DNA of 64,000 nt. Source: Cytidiella melzeri. Taxonomy: Eukaryota; Basidiomycota; Agaricomycetes; Polyporales; Irpicaceae. Location: positions 124,001 to 188,000 of the forward strand of contig JABYQR010000018.1 of the NCBI GenBank assembly GCA_022592445.1. Reading direction: 5' to 3'. A model generated the notes under the pieces. That model worked only from the letters and a program-made list of their open reading frames with translations. It was not told the DNA's origin and ran no database searches. The translations under genes and the position numbers were made by a program. Shown in pieces: positions 57,801-64,000 of the stretch. Each line of letters starts with the position of its first letter. Position 1 is the first letter of the stretch.

Positions 57801-58631
57801 CAACGACAAGATGATTGGGCAGAATACATCCCAGTGGCTGAATTCGCCATCAACTCCCGGGTCAACTCATCTACTCAGCACTCTCCGTTTGAAGTCATGT
57901 ACGGGTATCTACCGGACTTTACCATTCCTATTGGTCGTCAAAGTCGTATGCCAAATCTAGACGCACGCCTAGAAAAGCTCAGACAGGTTCGGGCAGAAGC
58001 CGAAGCTGCCTCGCGTCTCTCTAAGGAAAAGATGGCCGAAGCTTCCGGATATACCCGTAGAGCTACTCCAGTCTTCAAGGAAGGGGACCTCGTGTGGTTG
58101 TCTTCCAAGAACGTCAAAGTACATCAGCAGTCTGACAAGCTAGGGCCTAGACAGCTTGGTCCCTTCACAGTTCTTCAGAAGACTGGTGAACATACATATC
58201 GGATCAAACTCAAATCCGGATATCGTATTCACGACAACATCAACGTCGAACGGCTATCTCCGTATCGAGGAAACGAAGTAAACGGCCTCATACCAGAACC
58301 ACCAGCACCGATCATAGTAGATGATCAACAAGTCTATGAAGTCGAGAAGATCCTAGACAGTCGGATCTATCGGAAGCAAATGCAGTACCTAGTCAAATGG
58401 AAAGGCTATGGAGAAGGCGATGTAACGTGGGAACCTGCAGTAAATCTGACCAGTGCGAAAGAGAGCATTGCAGAGTTCCACGCCAGACATACCAACGCGC
58501 CTCAGAGATTACCCAAAGCACTCTTCGACTCCATCCCTTGGAAACCGTTGGAGAACATCACAGAAGCTATAGCATCTGACCTCGAGTGGGCAGATGGTAG
58601 AGTCCCTGGTCTTAGTTCATCGAGGCGATGA
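54882..58631 (+). pseudogene. Chromovirus C Pol with chromodomain, several frameshifts
   Basis: Protease (AMIDSGATALFLSQDFV) in 54882-55242, then a shift. RT in 55301-56610 (LRLVQDYRRLNDITIKNRYP, TKFDVRWGYHNIRIKEND, and VYLDDILVFS with the YLDD active site). A shift near 56600 leads into RNase H (RIEVDASGFATGGVLLQ, YEIYDREMLAIIRALEDWRH). A stop at 57127-57129 follows, then the integrase zinc region with two shifts at about 57350 and 57415. The integrase core (VDLVGPLPRSKGFDMIAVY, FISDRGPQFAAR, AYHPQANGQTERTNQEVE) leads to a C-terminal chromodomain (YEVEKILDSRIYRKQMQYLV, WKGYGEGDVTWEP). At least four lesions. Confidence 0.92.
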
Positions 58632-58649
58632 ATTTTAGGAGGGGGGTAA

Positions 58650-59388
58650 TGACATGGATAGTCCAACAGAGACCGGATTTTTCCAATATTGTCACCAGTT
58701 TACAGCCTTAGGCGCCTATCTAGAGCGCTTATTTTCCGGCTAGGAGTGTTACCGGACCTAACCCTAACCTGGGTCACGTGACATCCTGCCTTATTTATCA
58801 ATAGTCCAGACCCAAACCCTAGACTCAGTCTGGAGCGGTTCCAGATCAACCTAGGCTATTGTTCTATTGTTCCTCTTCCATTGATGGGGATTCCCCAGGG
58901 ATTCCCCCAGGTCTTATTGTTCTATTGTTCTTATCCTATTGTTCTATTGTTGTATTGTTCTAGCTCTATTGTTCTACGTACCCTGGTCCTTGACAGTTAC
59001 TCAGGTCCTTGACAGGTACCCTGGTCCTTGACAGTTACCCGGGTTCCTTATTGTTCTATTGTTACTCCAGTCCCACAGTTACTCCAGTCCCTAGTGTGGG
59101 AACTGGTGCACAGACCACCCAGACACAGTATATATAGTACCCCTTACCCTCCCTGGTGCTGCATCTTGACCTCTTCGTCATTTGCACTGCCAGGTGAGTT
59201 ACTCAATGTAACCTAGTATAAGCATGCTATTAACTTCGTCATTTGCACTGCCAGTATCCGGCCTCAGTGCCTGCTTGCCTGCTCATCATCGACTTTGACC
59301 TCGTTGTCGTCGTTGGAGATCCACCCCCTTCCTCTCTATTTCACTCCCTTTCTAGGGTTATCAGCATAGCAGCAGTCGCTCCGCAACA
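58650..59388 (+). repeat. Chromovirus C 3' LTR
   Basis: 739 bp, preceded by a purine tract AGGAGGGGGG at about 58638-58647. Nearly identical to the 5' LTR except for fewer minisatellite units. Confidence 0.9.
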
Positions 59389-60525
59389 CATGCCGCCGGT
59401 GATATCGGTCTTCACCGTGTCGCAGTTGTTCACTGTATGGCCCGGCAGACCACATTCATGGCAGAGGTTCGAACCGCTAGTCGACGAAGGCTCTGGAGCC
59501 GGTGCATTCCCCGCCTGCGCGGCGCAGTTCTGCGCTGCCAGGGACAAATCAGCTTGGCTCATCAGGTACTTGACCTTCTCCTGCAGCTCGTTAATGTCCT
59601 CCTGCTTCAACCTGGTCTGCCACTTGTTCGCCGGTAACTCGCGAGGCACATATAGAGTACGCTCGCTAGTGGGCGCTACTGGCTTCGCCGCCGTCGCCTG
59701 AGGTGCGCTATACGTCGAGCTGGGTGCTACGGAGGTCCCGTGAAGAAAAAACTGCATCGCGTCGTTGATGTCCTTGACCTTGTAGCCGTCCGCTGGATGG
59801 ATGTCGGGGAACTTGACTTGCAGCCGCGTCGCGATGTGCTTTATTTGCGGACCAATCGCCTCCTGACACCAGCGGTTCTTGTCGATCTCTGAGATCTTTG
59901 AGTTCTTAAACAGCCAGGTCGACTGAGTACTGTAGTTGCGGTAAAATTTGGCGCAGTCGCCTAAAGTGCGGAACCCCTTCTGCTTCCAGCTGGCTACGTA
60001 TTCTATAAGGCCCTGTCTTGTATAAAGCGCCGTAGCGTCCGCGCCAGGGTAGCACTTGAAGACCTCCGCTTTCCAGTCTTCGTAGGTTTCCGTCGCCGCA
60101 TAGCTTTCGAGTTCCTCCCACTGGTCCTGGACCGTGATGTCTACGTAGTTTGCGGCGTACTTCTTTCTCGCCTGCGCGTCCTGCACATTCGCGCACGTGA
60201 ATAACGTTTCAAGTGTGTCAAAGTAGCGTGCCAACGTCCGGGGCTCCGATTGATCAAACTTAGGCGCGTGCTTGTTGCCGATCAAAGGCATAGTTTGTGC
60301 TGCGGCCATCGTGACTACTAGTCCGGCGTTTGGTGGAAGTAGTTGTATTTTAGTTCGAATCCGCCCTATTATTGCGGTCGTAGGAGATTGCAAGCGGGCT
60401 TGAGTAGTCGATGTTGAGGATGAAGGGTGAGATGAAGGAAGAGGCGCTTCCAAAGGAGAGTCGGGGCTAGGGAGAGGAACGTTTGGTGTAGAGAATTTGG
60501 GAGTCGGCAACCTAGAACTTGGCAC
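59389..60525 (-). pseudogene. Element B Gag (N-terminal half)
   Basis: Starts MPSSRLPTPKFSTPNVPLPS, with a Ser/Pro-rich leader. A helical capsid-like region follows (RTLARYFDTLETLFTCANVQ, VDITVQDQWEELESYA, WKAEVFKCYPGADATALYT, CAKFYRNYSTQSTWLF). A coiled segment (INELQEKVKYLMSQAD) and a CX2CX4HX4C zinc knuckle (CHECGLPGHTVNNC) come next. The frame runs into the chromovirus LTR and resumes at 51505. This Gag type occurs as many hypothetical proteins in agaricomycetes. Confidence 0.8.
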
Positions 60526-61372
60526 AGGAGTAGCTTGTCACCTTTGATTTTGGCGGGCTATCGCTCGTCCTCGCCGGATAATTGCTTCCGGGTTGTCCTG
60601 CGCTTCCGTTAATACCGGGCTTGGTAAACTTCCGCCCCTTTGTCTCCTTGGAATTCTGGATCCTCTGGAACTCGTCTTGCCTTCTCTTCTGCGAAGCACG
60701 AGTGAAACTAGCGAAATCTGTAGAGACCCCTCGCGGTGGGCTCCAAAATGAGACACTGAGTCACGCTTCAAACTAAGTACAACCTTAAAGACAACACAAC
60801 CAACCACGAAGTGGCAATAAAAGTGTAAAGGTGTGGAAGCGCGGAAGTGTTATAGTGTGCGAGGTGGTCTTAGAGTCCCAGTTTTACCTGTGCTGTAAAG
60901 AGCGACAAGGTTTGTGATATATGTTTATGTGAAAGGAGCTAGACGGGCAAACTACCACGCGTATTGCGGGTAAAAGGGCAAGTCGATGCGGTGAAAGCGA
61001 AAGAGTTTAGCGCGGTTCAAAGAGAACGCGCGGGAGACGTCGCAACTTGTAGTAAAACGGTGCGCGGAGAGACGCGAAGGGTAAACGCAGGCGCAGTATG
61101 AATCTCGAACACAAAATGTGGTCGCTGGTGAAGATGAAAGTAGTTGCTGTAAAACGCGGGCGCAGTGAAAGTGAACGCAGTAAACTCGACGCAGTGAAGG
61201 TGAAACGCAGACGCAGTAACGCAGTAAAATAACACAGTTAAGAAGCAAACACAGTATAACGAAGCCGAAAGGAACCGTAAGAGAAAGACAAGCTAATGGA
61301 GCGCGAGTCGCAGCGTAAGGCTATGTGAGACCACAGTCAATTTGACTCGATAGACTGCGCGCGGGGACGGTA
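60526..61372. other. Element B spacer with CGCAGT repeats
   Basis: No gene supported. Between about 61080 and 61235 short motifs of the form CGCAGTRAA recur eight or so times (GCGCAGTGAAAG, CGCAGTAAACTC, CGCAGTGAAGG, CGCAGTAACGCAGTAAA). Confidence 0.45.
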
Positions 61373-61931
61373 GTGTAGGACAACACTTCCCAAGTATTAC
61401 GATCCGATCCGATCACGTGATCAGCACCGGACATCCGACATCCTTATCCTCGCACAGCCACATCCTCAACTCGTCACACGGTCCAACACCGATGTTCCTC
61501 CGATTTACCTTGTGCTCGCTATCACCGTTTTCATCAGTTGTAGATATCCCATTGTACTTTTTCTCCGTATTTCCTCCGACTCCGATTATTCGCCTGATCT
61601 AATCCTCTCTTGTCTCGGACCATACACGCATGCCTTATCGGACTTACAACTTCTAGTACTATATAACCAGACTCAATTGTACAGTAGAAGTTTAAGTTCG
61701 AATATCGAATAAGATCCCCATCCTATTCCTACCTCTTCATTCGACTTCACTTGCTGAAGTCGTCTTACTCGTCGCTGCCCGACTTCTGTTCTGAAACTCT
61801 TCCTCCGACATCGTCTTCGCCGACCCCGAGTCTCCGAGGCCGAACCCTTGATCTTGCTAAGTCCAAATCCGAGTCACCGAGGATTCACGAGAGGCGCAAC
61901 TTACTTAGTTGAAGCCGATTGACTCTTACAG
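61373..61931 (+). repeat. Candidate solo LTR
   Basis: Begins TGTAGGACAACACTTCCCAA, contains CTATATAACC near 61658 as a possible TATA, and may end ...CTCTTACA at 61931. The start resembles many LTR termini. No flanking duplication is found, so the limits are uncertain. Confidence 0.35.
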
Positions 61932-62485
61932 CTCCCCCTGTCGCCTACTCTGATCGCCGACCCGATTAGCAGCATCGGACTTTGCGACAACACCGATCCC
62001 GTATCAGTTCTTAACACCGAGCGGCAATGCGTATTGCAAGCGAATGCGTGGCCAACGACAACGTTGGTAGAGCTGGTAAGATTGAACTGCACAAGTTTGC
62101 ACTCGTGGTCCTCGCCTTCAAAGTCTGGGGACAGCCAACAATCTGGGTGCGGCGTGCGCAGGCGATCACAGTCGAGCGGGACGAAAGGTCCTGAACGCAG
62201 GGGAATTGGGTGGTTGCTCTGAGTGTCGCAATAGGAGCAGTTATCAAGCGAGTCCGCGACGGAGGCGACGGACAACGCTGGCGAGGGTGATTTAGGAGTA
62301 GATCTCTCAGGGGAGACCGTAGGCGCTACTGAGGGTTCTGGTGGCGGCGTGGGCGCGGGGATGATGGGGTAACGGCGTAGAACCTCGCGCGGGCGGTAAG
62401 GGCAGCAACCGTCTGGTAAGTGGGGAACTGTGGGACAGTAACGGCAAACGCGAGGCGGGTTGTCGTTGGTAGGCGCAGCGGACAT
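61901..62485 (-). CDS. Element B zinc-knuckle ORF, unknown
   Basis: A 194-codon frame starting MSAAPTNDNPPRV. It opens with a CX2CX4HX4C knuckle (CRYCPTVPHLPDGC), then a Pro-rich linker, a second Cys pair (NCSYCDTQSNH) and LDCDRLRTPHPDCWLS. It lies upstream of the Gag in the same orientation. Knuckles suggest nucleic acid binding. No match to a named protein. Confidence 0.45.
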   Translation of the reverse strand: MSAAPTNDNPPRVCRYCPTVPHLPDGCCPYRPREVLRRYPIIPAPTPPPEPSVAPTVSPERSTPKSPSPALSVASVADSLDNCSYCDTQSNHPIPLRSGPFVPLDCDRLRTPHPDCWLSPDFEGEDHECKLVQFNLTSSTNVVVGHAFACNTHCRSVLRTDTGSVLSQSPMLLIGSAIRVGDRGSCKSQSASTK

Positions 62486-62499
62486 AAACGTGGAAGAAG

Positions 62500-63214
62500 T
62501 CGCAGTGAGGCAACGCAGAAGAAGCTACAGCTATTGGCACGAAGAGACTCCCTCGACGCGAGCGCAAAGCGTAAAGTGAACTCTGAGAACTGGGGTGGGG
62601 ATTGATTGATTTCTACGCAGTACAGGCAACACCTTTTTATATACCCTAAGGACCCTCTCCTAAACCTTTCCGTCTATGTCCTAAACCCAAACGCGGGAGT
62701 GAGGAAACATGGTGGCAGAATACTTCCGTCTGCGGAGGCAAAATGTCCAGCGAGTCGATGCCCGGCAGGACACAGCGTTGGTTGACGCGGAGTAGCGGCG
62801 CGCGTCCTTGCGCTGAAGAGGCGCCAACCGTTGCGAGCAGGTGATGAGGCACCGTCCAGGAGTTTCACAGCGTGGCGTGATAGGAGTCTTCCTGAAACGG
62901 GGTTTGCGAGTCAAGTTTCTTCTACCGCTGGTCCGACCCGCGTCCGAAACACTTGGTGGCTGGCCGGCCCATGCTCCGATGCAAAAGGGGCATGTCTGTG
63001 AGTCAGAGTTCGGTGCAATTCCTCGGCCTCGGATGTTTCCGGCGCGTTGCTGCTCCTTGTCAAGTCCTCGGATCCTTGGCAAACTCCTTGTGACCTCGGT
63101 GAACTCCTTGTGCCGGTGGTGGACTCCTCGTGCCCGTGACGCTGGGAAAGTGGAGGGATTTGCCGCTCAGGATGACGCAGGCCGCGCAAATGGCGGGCTG
63201 CTGCCGGGTCTCCA
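62500..63214. other. Element B right-hand region, no supported gene
   Basis: GC-rich with overlapping frames on both strands and no motif. The sequence ends in the inverted terminus at 63215. Confidence 0.35.
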
Positions 63215-63242
63215 CGCCTAGCCGATTTCCGGGCGTATCACC

Positions 63243-64000
63243 GATCGTCGCTCCCCTCGCGAACGCCACATAGACCAACGACGTGCCGTGGCCTCGTTAC
63301 GCGAATCGTCGACATTGCGAGACAACCTTGTGCGAAACGCTTACTGCGACACCCTGCGTGAGTTAGTACTTGAGACTAAGCGTACGCCGCCGATCCTTTC
63401 CAACGTCGAAGACAAGAACATTCACATTGTGAACGCCATCCAAGGACACAATGACAACCTCTCCTCCATGGCGGTACTGCAACGCGAGAACGACCAAATG
63501 CATAGTCGTTTCGCTGATCTGTTTCCAGACGATATCCCTCACATCTCTGACTTGCCTAACAACGTTTATCATCGCTTCCGTTTGAAAGACCCCGACGTGG
63601 TAATCGCACGCAGACAATACGAATGTCCCAAGAAGTATCGCGAGGCATGGCAAACTCTGCTGAACCAGCACCTACACCCCGGGCGTATACGCCCCTCTTC
63701 CAGTCCTTACTCCTCACCCGCTTTTCTTATACCAAAGAGTGACCCCACTGCGCTACCTTGTTGGGTCAACAACTACCGAGCCCTCAATGCGAACACCGTT
63801 CCCAACGTGCACCCTTTACCTAGAATCAGCAAAATATTATCTGACTGCGCTAAGGGCAAATTTTGGGCTAAAATCGACATGACGAACTCCTTCTTCCAAA
63901 CCCTTGTGCACTTTGACGACATTCCCTATACCGCAGTTACCACTCCGTTCGGCCTGTACGAGTGGACAGTAATGCCACAGGGATGTCGCAACGCTCCGGC
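63243..64000 (+). CDS. Element A Pol, reverse transcriptase (partial)
   Basis: Open to the window edge. It starts with a charged linker (DRRSPRERHIDQRRAVASLR) that follows the protease of element A when B is removed. SSPYSSPAFLIPK, NNYRALNANTVPNVHPLPRI and the RT catalytic block FWAKIDMTNSFFQ follow, then TTPFGLYEWTVMPQGCRNAP. The YxDD box lies beyond the end. No stops in the visible part, so element A pol may be intact. Confidence 0.85.

Larger units (their letters stand above)
51506..59388 (+). mobile_element. Chromovirus C (Ty3/gypsy) inserted in element B
   Basis: LTRs 51506-52320 and 58650-59388, TGACATGG...ACA ends, flanked by a perfect 5-bp duplication CATGC (51501-51505 and 59389-59393). 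Internal order is ORF1, Gag, protease, RT, RNase H, integrase, chromodomain. The insertion splits the minus-strand Gag of element B, so it is younger than B. Several frameshifts disable gag and pol. The 5' LTR is 76 bp longer than the 3' LTR because of extra tandem CCTTGACAG units. Confidence 0.93.
49958..63235 (-). mobile_element. Element B: Gag-protease element with 20-bp inverted ends
   Basis: GCCCGGAAATCGGCTAGGCG at 49958-49977 recurs inverted at 63215-63234. TAT flanks both sides (49955-49957 and 63236-63238). Joining the outer flanks restores a sensible element A reading (PND then ITDRRSPRERH). Inside, all recognisable frames run on the minus strand: a zinc-knuckle ORF, Gag, and a protease-like ORF, with no RT and no transposase seen. 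Chromovirus C is inserted in its Gag. Confidence 0.55.
47640..64000 (+). mobile_element. Gypsy-type element A, split by element B, runs off the window
   Basis: A Ty3/gypsy-like element whose left end is probably TGTAACCCTGG at 47640, with a TATAAAG near 47762. Gag-protease (48152-49918) continues in sense with the RT block at 63243-64000 once 49958-63235 is removed. The 5' LTR limits are not clear, and the 3' end lies beyond the window. Confidence 0.65.

Overview
The window looks like a basidiomycete fungus, probably an agaricomycete. Its genes are split by many short GT-AG introns (mostly 45-65 nt). It carries a GPI-type secreted glycoprotein of a family common in mushroom-forming fungi and a group of small single-pass membrane proteins typical of these genomes. 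It also holds Ty1/copia and Ty3/gypsy retrotransposons. Identifications rest on reading translated exons and splice sites by eye; no database search was run.

Layout. 1-2.7 kb: no supported gene. 2.7-15.2 kb: four diverged members of one single-pass membrane protein family (2709-3543 -, 4749-5560 -, 6502-7322 -, 14212-15151 +). Among them lie a small secreted peptide gene with dibasic sites (4129-4489 +), DNA primase small subunit PRI1 (7795-9280 -) with three ACGCGT boxes upstream, and an APC-type amino acid permease (11880-13812 +). 15.8-23 kb: a GPI-anchored glycoprotein; a Get5/Mdy2-like ubiquitin-domain protein and a complex I CHCH subunit (NDUFS5-like), divergently arranged; a PIF/Harbinger-like MITE; and a 986-residue disordered protein with a SUMO-interaction-like motif at each end. 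24.5-32.9 kb: a copia element with half-tRNA priming and extra ORFs upstream of gag. 33.4-35.55 kb: an almost perfect 2.1 kb hairpin element with 1029-bp arms, flanked by an 8-bp duplication (hAT-like). 35.8-41.2 kb: cytidine deaminase, an aldo-keto reductase and an SH3-PX-BAR sorting nexin. 42.4-47.6 kb: inverted-repeat mosaic, a solo LTR and another inverted-repeat element. 47.6-64 kb: three nested mobile elements.

The nest reads as follows. Gypsy element A (+) has gag-protease at 48.2-49.9 kb and resumes with reverse transcriptase at 63.2 kb, running off the window. It is split by element B (49958-63235, minus-strand Gag and protease ORFs, unusual 20-bp inverted termini). B is itself split in the middle of its Gag ORF by chromovirus C (51506-59388, 5-bp duplication CATGC). 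C has a Tf1-style self-priming site and a C-terminal chromodomain, but its gag-pol is broken by frameshifts.

The host genes are unlinked housekeeping, transport and membrane functions rather than one pathway. The most unusual content is the membrane-protein/secreted-peptide cluster, the 2.1 kb hairpin element, the copia accessory ORFs, and TIR-bounded Gag element B.
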